A stretch of 64,000 nt of DNA from Protula sp. h YS-2021. Its lineage: Eukaryota > Annelida > Polychaeta > Sabellida > Serpulidae. The notes beneath the pieces were generated by a model. The model was given only the letters and a program-made list of their open reading frames with translations. It searched no databases and was not told the origin of the DNA. Each line of letters opens with the position of its first letter. Positions within the stretch are counted from its first letter, which is position 1. This document shows positions 60,101 through 63,765 of this stretch, piece after piece. The translations under genes were made by a program, and so were the position numbers. The stretch covers positions 7,830,922 to 7,894,921 of the forward strand of contig OX457028.1 of the NCBI GenBank assembly GCA_949752745.1, written 5' to 3'.

Positions 60101-62784
60101 CGAAAGATGTGTACGCCTTCTGATTGGCTCTCGTTCCACGTGCTTTTCTCACACAGAGTTCATGGTGGGTAGCCACCTATATGTTGGTGTGAGAACTATT
60201 TTACACAGCAAATTTGATGGTCTCTGTTAATTTCTGCGAAATAGGCATGTGGTCTCAGGTGAAAGAGCACGTCCTGTTTCGCAAAATGAACCCCTAACAC
60301 AGATTTGCGAAACGGACGACCCGACCAAAATGCGAAACGGACCGAAATTCGGTCCGTTTCACTTTAACATTGCAACGTGATACACACCAATTCGTCTTGT
60401 TTCCCGACGAAGCCGCATCCACACACACACGCACGTACACACATACACACACACAGAACGTACAAACACTATATGTCTCCCCTTGGTCGGGGAGACATAA
60501 TAAGAAGTGTATACTGTAGATCAAGAAGACCACATACAGACTGATACCTATCAACGGACATTCATCTTAAGTTGTCAGTTAACACACTGCGTTGTCATAA
60601 CTCGACCAGTAAACAATGCAGCCACAGAAATCCTGCGCAGTCTGTGACTTTCGAGTAACAAAGCTAGCAGTTGCTGGCCTATAGCACCGTTGACAGATCT
60701 ACTCCGGGTATCTGAGTGGGTGTTTCTAAGGGGTGGGGAGGGAGGCAGGAGGGTTTATAGGAACTGCTGAAAGAGTGCTCACTGTTAACAGCACAGGGGA
60801 AAGAGGTCGGATCTGTACACAATAGGTCAAAAATATAGCAGACAATATGTTAGCTAAACAAACAGGGAGCAACTCACGCACGTGAGTGAGTTTGCTTCAA
60901 GTTTAGCACTGTTTGAATAGTCACTCCTAATTCTGCAACTAAGCGGTGTTTCCCATTTGAACGAGAAAAAGCTTTGCCTTTATCCGGTTTTATGATAAAG
61001 CGGTATGCAATTATAAGGTTAAAAATACATAATTTTATGCAATCAACCGATTTATGCGTTTAACCGGTATGCGATTCAGTCATTTTATCTGTGTATGTAT
61101 TTTTGACGGTGGCATTTGTTAAATTAAACGAACAGATATTACGCACAGCCTGGAAATGTGTGTGTGTTTTTTTTCTAAGTGCTTTGAAAAATTTCAAACA
61201 TTTCAATATTTCTGAAATGTTTCAAAAATTTCAAATTTCAAGGAAAACTTTTCAAAATTTCGAAATTTTTACCAGCCCTGCTTGCCTTGTTACAATCTAT
61301 TACCGGTTTTCGAGCACTGAAGTGTGATTGCTCCGCTGTCTTTTTTCTTTCCGAACACAATTTTGCCGTCATTGCTTCTTAGAAATTGATATTTGATGCC
61401 CTCGAGATGTATTCCGGAGGATTCAAAAACACTCATGTCGCTCGATTTCATTGCTTTGGCTACTTTGGCGCACTCAGTTGTGTCCGGCTTCATACCCTGT
61501 GTCGTTCACAGTTATTAAGGCATGTTTTAATGTTCGTGTACTTCACTTCTTTATCACGCAAATTATTTTTTAAAATAGTATTATTTTTCTTAGAAACGAG
61601 TGAACCTTTTCTCTTTATTTCAATCTCCTCCAACACAGCTTTAAAACACATTCAGTTTTATCTGACACTAAATAATTTCATCCAATGTGGTGCATATTCT
61701 TTTTCTCTATCTATTGCTTCACAAAGCAAGCTCCTTGGACTATTTTTAGATGTTTTAACAACCAAAAATAAATAAATAAATAAAGAAAAAAAAAAAGAAA
61801 GAAGGAAGAGAAAAAGAAAAGAACAGCAAAGGACTTTACGGCTTTTATTTATCAACTGCAGCAACACGGTGCGTTGTATTGTCTACAGATTTCACAGTGT
61901 CTCTGAAAATTTCAGTGACTTTCAAATATACTGATTCACTCCGGCAAAGGAAAAAAAATTAAAACTTTCATTTCAGACGAATCAACGCTTTCATTTGAAA
62001 AGTTAATGTTAAGTTTCATCCTCAAGAAAGCTTCTGTTAATAACAGAACCCAAGAGGTCAAAAGACATTGTTTACATAAAGACATTGTTTACATAAAGAC
62101 ATTGTTTACATAAAGACATTGTTTACATAAAGCGCATGTATGCTTGTAGTACGCTATCTTCAAATTATAGTGCAAGTATAATCATCAACAGCTGGGTCAA
62201 ACCTTGCAGCATGGCTGTCAAAAGCTAAGATCAAGAAAAAAGCTCCCAGATTTCAAAGTGGAATCCTAGCTCAACGTTTGGCTTACAGGAATACCCTTAT
62301 AAGCATTATAAGGGTATAAGCATTGTGAAATTACCATAATGTAAAAATCCACAAAGCCCTCCATAAATTGTTTCAGGAAAAGTGCTTACCTATATGAGTA
62401 CATTTTTCGTTGAAGAAAAATCTTTTATTTTGATGATTAACATAGGCCTTTCCGAAAAAATCGTGGGGCCCGGCCAGAAATCATGAGGCCTCGGGCCCCA
62501 GCTAATTTCGAGCCCTGCTACAGTGCGATCCACAAAACTCGGTGCCTAAAGCGTAACGTACACACAGACAGACGGACGGACAGACGGACGTACAAGTCAA
62601 ACACTATATGCCCCGCTGACATTTGTCAGGCGGGGCATAATAAGACACGTACCTTGGGCGCAGAAGCGGTTGTCCACATGGCCCCTCCATCGAGACCAAT
62701 GATACAGGCTTTGTCCACATGCTCGTTGCCGCTGGCATCCTTCGACTGGGCAATCAGGTTGTCAATGTAACTGTCCCAACTCAT
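25256..62784 (-). CDS. Profilin (three coding exons, join 62653-62784, 61304-61496, 25256-25353)
   Basis: Profilin binds monomeric actin, speeds nucleotide exchange on it, and delivers it to poly-proline proteins such as formins and Ena/VASP in the cytosol. The spliced product is 140 residues, the normal length for invertebrate profilin. It starts MSWDSYIDNLIAQSKDASGN, with Trp3 and Tyr6 of the poly-proline site. The core has ACIIGLDGGAMWTTA (26-40), the actin-face hairpin GIKYQFLRSNDGKIVFGKKK (77-96), and the end QPGNCNKAVAVIAEYLENLG then Met140. Exon 1 ends in phase 0 before GTACGT. Exon 2 runs from an ACAG acceptor to a phase-1 GTAATA donor. Exon 3 follows a long pyrimidine tract and TTTCAG. 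Intron 1 is 1,156 bp; intron 2 is 35,950 bp. No stop or frameshift is seen. Confidence 0.95.
26048..27187. mobile_element. hAT-type non-autonomous transposon
   Basis: Perfect 17-bp terminal inverted repeats, TAGAGGTGTGACGGTTC at 26048-26064 and its inverse at 27171-27187. They are flanked by the 8-bp target duplication TTTCCATC (26040-26047 and 27188-27195). An 8-bp duplication and a TAGAGGTG-like end are typical of hAT. Just inside both ends are tandem CGGTT/CGAAC runs in opposite orientation, which would let the ends fold together. No transposase frame is present. A second, smaller hAT-like MITE is nested inside. Confidence 0.92.
26680..26829. mobile_element. 150-bp hAT-like MITE nested in the larger hAT
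   Basis: Inverted ends CAGGGTTCGCG (26680-26690) and CGCGAACCCTG (26819-26829), with an exact 8-bp target duplication ACGGTAAT (26672-26679 and 26830-26837). The interior contains GACTCAC repeats. Length, ends and duplication fit a hAT-derived MITE. It must be younger than the element it interrupts. Confidence 0.92.
27196..27998. other. No recognised feature
   Basis: Intronic sequence between the hAT element and the LINE copy. Imperfect repeats built on TAGCCTCTTAGT and GGTTATCTTAAA occur about every 70-100 bp between 27.59 and 27.92 kb. They suggest an old, degraded tandem array. No coding frame is convincing. Confidence 0.35.
28012..28978 (-). mobile_element. 5'-truncated LINE with RNase H, 13-bp target-site duplication
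   Basis: Flanked by TGAAACGAGTTAG at 27999-28011 and 28979-28991. The minus strand encodes the RNase H end of a LINE ORF2: VVFTDGSK near 28890, AEVRALHLAI near 28790, ENLQISNPLILDLLERYDE, then FYWVPSRGVIRGNETAAKAA from 28654. The segment that should hold the DS aspartate is deleted, the SH of WVPSH reads SR, and the frame shifts near 28300, so RNase H is dead. It is related to, but clearly older than, the copies at 17.9 and 45.2 kb. Confidence 0.85.
29092..29320. repeat. hAT-like end CAGGGTTGCCAC with (GTACAAAAAA)n array
   Basis: A terminus CAGGGTTGCCAC near 29092 leads into tandem AAAAAGTAC units, with two longer GTACACTGAAAGCG and GTACGTTC subrepeats. The inverse terminus GTGGCAACCCTG appears only at about 33156-33167, after a second such array. 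The long Phe/Leu/Tyr-rich frames on the minus strand (28846-29347) are translations of this array. Confidence 0.7.
29340..29760. repeat. Two diverged ~180-bp repeats with ACGG microsatellite
   Basis: Two copies share ATCTACACTATATATA, CTTTCTTC, TGTAAGG and GATAGTTTT(T/C)GAGATA. They are followed by GACAGACGGACGGACAGAC. This is the core-repeat plus ACGG-microsatellite arrangement of pearl-like elements, but I cannot see a clear 3' hairpin. It is probably a truncated member. Confidence 0.5.
29803..30497 (+). mobile_element. Hairpin-ended element E, about 0.7 kb
   Basis: The 5' end carries a 7-bp stem CATGTCC/GGACATG (29807-29822), then CCCAGCCGAG. Two to three core repeats of about 150 bp follow, containing GTGGAGAAGCA or GAGGAGAAGCATTTT. 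The 3' end has ACATACGCACATACATTC, then an imperfect stem around GACAAAGTC with CAGCTGGGTTAA. The 5' CCCAGC and 3' GCTGGG are inverted copies, matching the subterminal inverted repeats of the other elements. Confidence 0.6.
30840..31220. repeat. GGTCA-rich segment with inverted TGACCTTGA and a DR1-like pair
   Basis: TGACCTTGA at 30887-30895 faces TCAAGGTCA at 30899-30907. AGGTCAAAGGTCA at 30902-30914 is a perfect direct repeat with one-base spacing, followed by CACGTG. A related stretch GTGACCTTGACCTCC lies near 31030. These match nuclear-receptor half sites in form. It may be a repeat-family motif; function is untested. Confidence 0.45.
31240..32735 (+). mobile_element. Hairpin-ended element G, interrupted by element H
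   Basis: Four core repeats of the same family as element F (AAAAAGCACAAGCCGTATGC, ATAAATGACATC) occupy 31.28-31.80 kb. The fifth is broken at about 31798 and continues at 32614 (TGACATCGCATC). After it come AAACAACTAACTAACGG and a degenerate hairpin: CCCAGATTACG with CGTAAGCCGGG near 32715-32741, then CTAA. The same repeat, microsatellite and hairpin order as element F shows a common family. The hairpin has two mismatched positions. Confidence 0.68.
31799..32613 (+). mobile_element. Hairpin-ended element H, nested in element G
   Basis: An 815-bp insert placed exactly within a core repeat of element G. It starts with AAGTTATCAGTGAAACTGAT then GTCCCCCGCC. It holds a TA run (31877-31932) and four core repeats of about 165 bp (GGCTCATTTACAATACCGAT, then TTCCAATACTTCC). 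It ends with GACGGACAGCCAGACC and an 8-bp hairpin, TAGTCCCC (32592-32599) with GGGGACTA (32605-32612). The 3' GGCAGGGGAC is the inverse of the 5' GTCCCCCGCC but for one base. No target duplication is seen, as expected for rolling-circle elements. Confidence 0.75.
32742..32860 (+). mobile_element. Remnant hairpin-ended element I
   Basis: A short piece with CACGGACGACAGACAGACCG, then a 9-bp stem CCTTCAGCC (32830-32838) with GGCTGAGGG (32844-32852, one G-T pair), then CTAA. It has the microsatellite and 3' hairpin but few core repeats. Its 5' side joins element G. Confidence 0.55.
32935..33167. repeat. Second (GTACAAAAAA)-type array ending in GTGGCAACCCTG
   Basis: A-rich GTAC units lead to the terminus GTGGCAACCCTG at about 33156-33167, the inverse of CAGGGTTGCCAC at 29092. 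A palindrome TTCGCGCCAAAGGCGCGA lies near 32960. This is probably a hAT-family end. Whether it pairs with the end 4 kb away or is a separate copy cannot be decided. Confidence 0.55.
33430..33710 (+). mobile_element. Compact hairpin-ended element J, about 280 bp
   Basis: Perfect 12-bp subterminal inverted repeats, TATTCCCCACAG (33433-33444) and CTGTGGGGAATA (33695-33706). The interior has one core repeat (CTGGCTCATTTACAATACCG), related to element H. It is followed by GACAGACCGACCGACAGAC and a short stem TATTCCC/GGGAATA. It shows the whole family layout in minimal form. Confidence 0.75.
33880..36957 (+). mobile_element. Hairpin-ended element D with 18 tandem 155-bp repeats
   Basis: The 5' end has the stem CATGTCC/GGACATG (33891-33906), then GACCAGCCGTGAC. 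Core repeats of about 155 bp (CCCATTTGGCCAATTTTTGG, CGGATCGCC, TGTGGGAGAAGAAGCA) fill 34.08-36.84 kb, 18 copies by their CCCATTTGGCC start. The 3' end has ACACACGTACATACGTACAT, then GGACGACGG, then a stem AGACCAGCCCGAC (36925-36937) with GTCGGCTGGTCT (36941-36952, one bulge), then AAAAAG. GACCAGCC at the 5' end and GGCTGGTC at the 3' end are inverse. The frames reading GQMGDIFNFLVSNFQ are repeat shadows. Confidence 0.8.
36958..37900. other. Intronic DNA with microsatellites
   Basis: Contains a trinucleotide-rich stretch ACAACAACAACATCAACAAC and CATCATCATCACC (37.03-37.08 kb) and a TA/TG run at 37423-37493. Around 37.83-37.91 kb, GAAATATTTC-type short palindromes repeat after CAGGGCTGGT. The same CAGGGCTGG terminus appears inverted near 61270, so this is a hAT-like end. 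No gene is present. Confidence 0.45.
37920..40377 (+). mobile_element. Hairpin-ended element B, 3' end lost
   Basis: Homologous to element A. The 5' palindrome (TTGTTTTTGT 37993-38002, ACAAAAACAA 38005-38014) is followed by ATGTCTCCC. Next come C runs, ATCCGGGTCTGAAAGTTGGT repeats (38.2-38.42 kb), and a unique part shared with A (CTTCGCACATTCCCATCGGC). Five to six repeats of about 155 bp pairs follow, with GATGACGTCATACGCCGCAT and ACAAGATCTTGTTCA (39.2-40.3 kb). It reaches the CA microsatellite (40341-40370). The expected GGAGACATAATAAG end is absent; a different dispersed repeat begins at 40378. Confidence 0.72.
40378..40740. repeat. Dispersed repeat (also at 56.57 kb)
   Basis: The first 170 bp (GTCGGGAAAC, AATCGCGATTTCTTCTCCAA, TTATTAGGGACTTTTCAGAC) recur at 56575-56745 with few changes. 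In both places the copy follows an ACACATATA-CAG microsatellite. The rest of this interval is AT-rich and unassigned. Confidence 0.7.
40741..41394. other. AT-rich DNA leading into the satellite
   Basis: From 40.86 to 41.04 kb short A-rich repeats occur (ATACAGATGAA, TTTAAAAACAAA). From about 41.22 kb diverged copies of the satellite subrepeat (GCGAAATGTACGTACA) appear, before the regular 1,383-bp period starts. No coding frame is convincing. Confidence 0.5.
45206..46044 (-). mobile_element. 5'-truncated LINE in satellite unit 3
   Basis: 839-bp insertion flanked by the 11-bp duplication CATCACAGCGA (45195-45205 and 46045-46055). The 3' end has an AATC-type tail (GATTGATTTGATTGATTGAT). It encodes the end of ORF2 and is truncated within RNase H. 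The same insertion with the same duplication is found 3,619 bp further on. Confidence 0.93.
45360..46044 (-). pseudogene. LINE ORF2 C-terminus: RNase H plus CCHC-like tail (copy 1)
   Basis: An open frame runs from the truncation point to a stop at 45360, about 227 residues; the first ATG inside it gives 219. RNase H motifs visible are EVRALQLAMEI (glutamate), CVDSLSVLQSL (aspartate) and [20 protein letters not shown] (histidine and last aspartate). The first FTDGS aspartate is beyond the 5' break. The tail has RIGHTYITHGYLLRGD and CIGCQERLTAKHILLNC, a C-X2-C, H, C arrangement usual at the end of I-group LINE ORF2. The frame is intact but lacks a start, the polymerase and part of RNase H. Confidence 0.88.
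48825..49663 (-). mobile_element. 5'-truncated LINE in satellite unit 5 (co-amplified copy)
   Basis: It appears identical to the LINE at 45206-46044, including the flanking CATCACAGCGA (48814-48824 and 49664-49674) and the same truncation point. It was therefore copied together with the satellite unit and was not inserted twice. Confidence 0.93.
48979..49663 (-). pseudogene. LINE ORF2 C-terminus: RNase H plus CCHC-like tail (copy 2)
   Basis: The same open frame as at 45360-46044, with no residue difference in the 219 residues compared. No separate function is expected. Confidence 0.88.
51066..51174 (-). other. Exon-like coding segment within the satellite unit
   Basis: On the minus strand, ATATTTTAG (a possible splice acceptor) precedes an open stretch reading GHRDKVQLRAYLSNFYKKNK then KADEASDPFKKRNCFGD. 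It starts in phase 1, the same phase as the exons of the gene at 52.2-53.6 kb. The segment recurs in every unit (near 42.4, 43.8, 46.1, 47.4, 49.7 and 51.1 kb). Three copies (46.1, 49.7, 51.1) keep the frame; the others have one extra base near the start. No family was recognised. It could be a captured exon or chance. Confidence 0.35.
52243..52410 (-). CDS. Nested gene, exon 5 (truncated by satellite)
   Basis: The exon starts after TTTTTTAG, in phase 1. It reads NVPVAAIGSRDTEVTVTVGE, then GVAQSEERSSDSDCVITG, then CERPVKREE. It is a near-duplicate of exon 3 (52776-53024). At about 52243 the sequence passes into the 1,383-bp satellite and the homology to exon 3 ends, so the original 3' part of the exon is missing. 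The region is acidic, Ser-rich and probably disordered. Function unknown. Confidence 0.5.
52509..52667 (-). CDS. Nested gene, exon 4
   Basis: Bounded by CAACCAG and the donor GTAGTT, 159 bases, phase 1 at both ends. It encodes a hydrophobic, folded-looking stretch: ADILKNSKNFSCVVVVGETD, then CLSVPTAKIVRVLYSSALKC and EGYSWALYVLIK. The open frame continues upstream of the acceptor, so the exact start is less certain. No family was recognised. Confidence 0.5.
52776..53024 (-). CDS. Nested gene, exon 3
   Basis: Bounded by CCGTTGCAG and the donor GTAAGT, 249 bases, phase 1 at both ends. It reads IESHDTEVTVTVGEGVAQTE, ERSSDSDCVITGADTTSKEL and onward to EGASSEKLLG. The composition is acidic, with many Ser, Glu and Asp. 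Compared with exon 5 the acceptor lies further inside the exon, where CTG has become CAG. Function unknown. Confidence 0.6.
53401..53610 (-). CDS. Nested gene, exon 2
   Basis: Bounded by a strong acceptor (TTTTTTTCTGCAG) and the donor GTAATT, 210 bases, phase 1 at both ends. It encodes EVCKNPVKGYIKAWAEAAKR, VCGRDQSQLTHFVGEIVRGP, VEDNYDSSDVNQACRQIKKA and AENIPAPIS. It looks like a small helical domain. Joining to exon 3 keeps the frame. The exon before it was not identified; it must end in phase 1. No family was recognised. Confidence 0.6.
54425..54609 (-). CDS. Possible first coding exon, Tudor/chromo-barrel-like
   Basis: ATG at 54609 directly follows an acceptor-like TTTCACAG, and a perfect GTAAGT donor follows at 54419-54424. 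It encodes MPRKKGRIKKTKVLEQVVDL, then a beta-rich stretch QRYRTGDVVLHVVYRRKWWR, VRVEGRDPDGSIEVLFCGFD. The alternation around GDVV and KWWRVRVEG resembles Tudor- or PWWP-type barrels, which often bind methylated peptides; this is inference. The basic start suggests nuclear location. It ends in phase 2, while exon 2 needs phase 1. An intermediate exon is therefore required, or this belongs to another transcript. A pyrimidine tract with CAG near 54386 is a candidate. Confidence 0.45.
54740..55964. other. No recognised gene; hAT-like fragment near 55.15-55.34 kb
   Basis: At 55.15-55.34 kb GGGATGGAAATTGGCGGGGG leads to inverted GGGTCC/GGACCC pieces and ends TTAGTTTCCAGCAGTGG, which resembles a small hAT-like repeat. 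A G run occurs at 55066-55081. The remainder is AT-rich and shows no coding frame with motifs. Confidence 0.4.
55965..56565. repeat. Direct tandem duplication of about 260 bp
   Basis: Two near-identical copies (about 55970-56230 and 56231-56495) start CAAGGCAAGTCAATCATAAA and contain GTCATGAGCGTGGGAATCTC and a GGGGCGGGG stretch. A third, partial copy runs to 56565. Related but diverged pieces continue after 56745 (TTTAGCCCGCTGACAGATGC). Confidence 0.88.
56566..56747. repeat. Dispersed repeat, second copy
   Basis: Matches 40378-40550: GTCGGGAAAC, AATCGCGATTTCTTGTCCAA and TTATTAGGGACTTTTCAGAC. Both copies follow an ACACATATACAG microsatellite. Confidence 0.75.
56750..59640. repeat. Two diverged copies of a ~1.6-kb unit, with CT microsatellite
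   Basis: Sequence at 56.88-57.2 kb (GCATTTCGCTTTTTGGGGAA, TTTTTGGCTCGAAAAA) recurs at 58.43-58.7 kb. Sequence at 57.6-57.8 kb (TGACACACGCTTGTACACCC, GAACCTGCCTCTACACAG) recurs at 59.23-59.43 kb. The offset is about 1.55-1.63 kb. A CT run (57081-57133) ends the first block; only a short CT stretch is in the second. G-rich tracts occur at 57.46-57.5 and 59.05-59.08 kb. No coding frame is supported. Confidence 0.75.
57862..57979 (+). mobile_element. Minimal hairpin-ended element, about 120 bp
   Basis: Perfect 11-bp inverted repeats GCCCCAACCCT (57868-57878) and AGGGTTGGGGC (57964-57974). Between them are a C run, an A run, GACGGACAGACGGACGGACA and a local stem with GCCCCAATCC (57952-57961). It ends GGGGCATAATG. 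It has the 5' inverted repeat, ACGG microsatellite and 3' hairpin but no core repeat, so it may be the smallest member of the family. Confidence 0.65.
59641..59939. other. No recognised feature
   Basis: AT-rich intronic sequence with no repeat or frame that I can support. Confidence 0.5.
59940..60240 (-). promoter_or_regulatory. Promoter-like island with two CCAAT boxes and two E-boxes
   Basis: GC-richer than its surroundings. Read on the minus strand it has two identical AGCCAATCAG boxes (60120-60129 and 60058-60067), both full matches to the CCAAT consensus, 62 bp apart. It also has CACGTG at 60137-60142 and 60022-60027 and a TATTTTTATATC stretch between the CCAAT boxes. A GGCCCCGGGTGG patch lies just downstream. 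It could serve the nested gene about 5.3 kb downstream on the same strand, or be an alternative profilin promoter in intron 2. No transcript start can be read from sequence. Confidence 0.4.
60334..60360. repeat. 27-nt perfect palindrome (13-bp arms)
   Basis: GAAACGGACCGAA, one base, then TTCGGTCCGTTTC. The GCGAAACGGAC half also occurs singly at about 60307-60317, and GTTTCGC lies inverted at about 60276. It is not followed by the CTAA or ATAAG of the hairpin-ended elements. Confidence 0.85.
60420..60505 (+). mobile_element. Orphan 3' end of an A/B-type hairpin-ended element
   Basis: A CA-rich microsatellite and CAGAACGTACAAACACTA are followed by an 11-bp stem TATGTCTCCCC (60472-60482) with GGGGAGACATA (60489-60499), then ATAAG. 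This is almost the same as the 3' end of element A. No matching 5' end lies directly upstream. Confidence 0.75.
60506..61303. other. Intron 2 sequence next to profilin exon 2
   Basis: Contains GATAAAGCGGTATGC/TTAACCGGTATGCG pieces near 61.0 kb. At 61.18-61.28 kb there is a dense TTTCAAAATTTC palindrome run ending ACCAGCCCTG, the inverse of the CAGGGCTGGT end at 37.83 kb (hAT-like). No other gene is seen. Confidence 0.45.
61304..61496 (-). CDS. Profilin coding exon 2 (core)
   Basis: 193 bases, residues 45-108 plus the first base of codon 109. It follows an AACGACACAG acceptor and ends before GTAATA. It encodes GMKPDTTECAKVAKAMKSSD, the loop to SGIHLEG, and the conserved strands IKYQFLRSNDGKIVFGKKKD then SGAITLQCSKT. 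The join to exon 1 is in phase 0 and to exon 3 in phase 1. Confidence 0.95.
62063..62131. repeat. Four tandem 17-bp units, each with TGTTTAC
   Basis: The unit AGACATTGTTTACATAA repeats four times without change. TGTTTAC, the forkhead-type core, lies at 62069-62075, 62086-62092, 62103-62109 and 62120-62126. It sits in intron 1 of profilin, about 0.5 kb below exon 1. Confidence 0.9.
62550..62645 (+). mobile_element. 3' end of a hairpin-ended element in profilin intron 1
   Basis: GACAGACGGACGGACAGACG is followed by a long stem, TATGCCCCGCTGAC (62607-62620) with GTCAGGCGGGGCATA (62625-62639, one bulged base), then ATAAG. It lies 7 bases from the profilin exon 1 donor site (62647-62652). The 5' end is not resolved; CGAGCCCTGCTACAGTGCGA near 62510 may be the end of a different element. 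Confidence 0.68.
62653..62784 (-). CDS. Profilin coding exon 1
   Basis: 132 bases, residues 1-44, MSWDSYIDNLIAQSKDASGN through TTASAPK. The start context is AACAAAAATGAG. The donor is AAG/GTACGT. Above the ATG, TTAATTTCTTGCAG at about 62799-62812 is a good acceptor. The 5' UTR is therefore probably spliced, leaving only 14 untranslated bases (62785-62798) in this exon. The first exon and promoter are then above 62.8 kb or beyond the window. Confidence 0.95.
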
Positions 62785-62798
62785 TTTTGTTGAAATGT

Positions 62799-63410
62799 CT
62801 GCAAGAAATTAAGTATCACTGTCAAATGTATAGGATGTTTGCAAGTTGTCACGTGACATCTCAGTCACGTATTTTCTTACGTTACGACTGGACAATGAAC
62901 ACGTGCAAGTGTCGGTATATCACGTGAACAGTTGTCACGTGACTTCTCATTCATGTATTCTGTTGCGTTATCAAGTATACAAGTATCGGTTGTTTTATTT
63001 AAGATTGAGATTTCGCAGTCGCCCGCCCAAAGTGATAATACCCCCCCCCCTCCCGAGACTGAACCCACCCCCCTTCCAACCTCTCCCCCCCCCCCGTGAC
63101 AAAACTACCCGGTGCTAAATAGGACAAAGCCTCCCCCCCCCCCCCCGGATGTATAAATTGCGCAGGAACATGCAGTCGATTGCTTTATAGTTAACTGCAT
63201 AGCTAACAAATCCCGTTAACTGCTGTTAGCAAGCAGGTGCCGTAATCACAAAAGTTTACTGTACAGTTAACAGATTCCGTTAACTGTTCCGTTAGCACCT
63301 ACAAGTTCTGAAAGTAAAAAATCAATCAAATCTACTTCACAATCAAAAATCCACAACTGTTTGCGAGACGTTTGCGAAAAACCGGGGCAGGCATTTCAAG
63401 TATAACTAGA
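62799..63410. other. DNA upstream of profilin exon 1
   Basis: Three TATCACGTGA/GTCACGTGA E-box-like repeats lie at 62.85-62.94 kb. C runs follow at 63040-63050, 63087-63096 and 63132-63146. TTAACTG/AACAGATTCCGTTAAC repeats lie near 63.2-63.3 kb and are Myb-like in form. No exon could be recognised. Confidence 0.4.
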
Positions 63411-63765
63411 CTGGCCAGTGTTTTTGTTAAAACAAAAACGGACGTCTCCCCCCCCCCCCCCAAATCAGTCACGTGGAAAAAAAATCCTTGCTCAAAAGTA
63501 CAATATTGGCGAGCCCAAAATTTTTTTTAAAAAATCGCCAAAAATACATTTTTACAGAAAATGAAGAAAAACTTCGCAGTAACCATTTGCAGAATTTTTG
63601 AAGGAACGAAAAACAAATAACACGGGCATCATCTAGGCACGTACCCCAATATGTACGTATGTTTTGAGAAAAAGCGACTCATTAATTTCATAGGAACTCA
63701 CTGAGGACAGACGGACACACCAAATGCTATATATGTCTCCGTTCAGGGGAGACATATAATTAGTG
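63411..63765 (+). mobile_element. Compact hairpin-ended element K, about 350 bp
   Basis: The 5' end has GGCCAGTG, then a 9-bp palindrome GTTTTTGTT (63420-63428)/AACAAAAAC (63431-63439), then GTCTCC and a C run. The 3' end has GACAGACGGACACACC, then an 11-bp stem TATATGTCTCC (63730-63740) with GGAGACATATA (63748-63758), then ATTAG. It shares the 5' and 3' signatures of elements A and B at one-sixth of their length. Confidence 0.72.

Larger units (their letters stand above)
25354..61303 (-). other. Profilin intron 2, about 36 kb, repeat-filled
   Basis: The donor GTAATA at 61298-61303 and the acceptor at 25354-25355 bound one intron with matching phase 1. It holds hAT, LINE and hairpin-ended elements, a 10.8-kb satellite, and a small multi-exon gene on the same strand. 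Whether the gene is nested in the intron or reflects an assembly join cannot be settled from the sequence alone. Confidence 0.8.
61497..62652 (-). other. Profilin intron 1
   Basis: 1,156 bp between the exon 1 donor GTACGT and the exon 2 acceptor. It contains a 17-bp tandem repeat (62063-62131), an A-rich AAATAAATAAAGAAAAAAAA region near 61.77 kb, and the 3' end of a hairpin-ended element (62550-62645). Confidence 0.85.
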
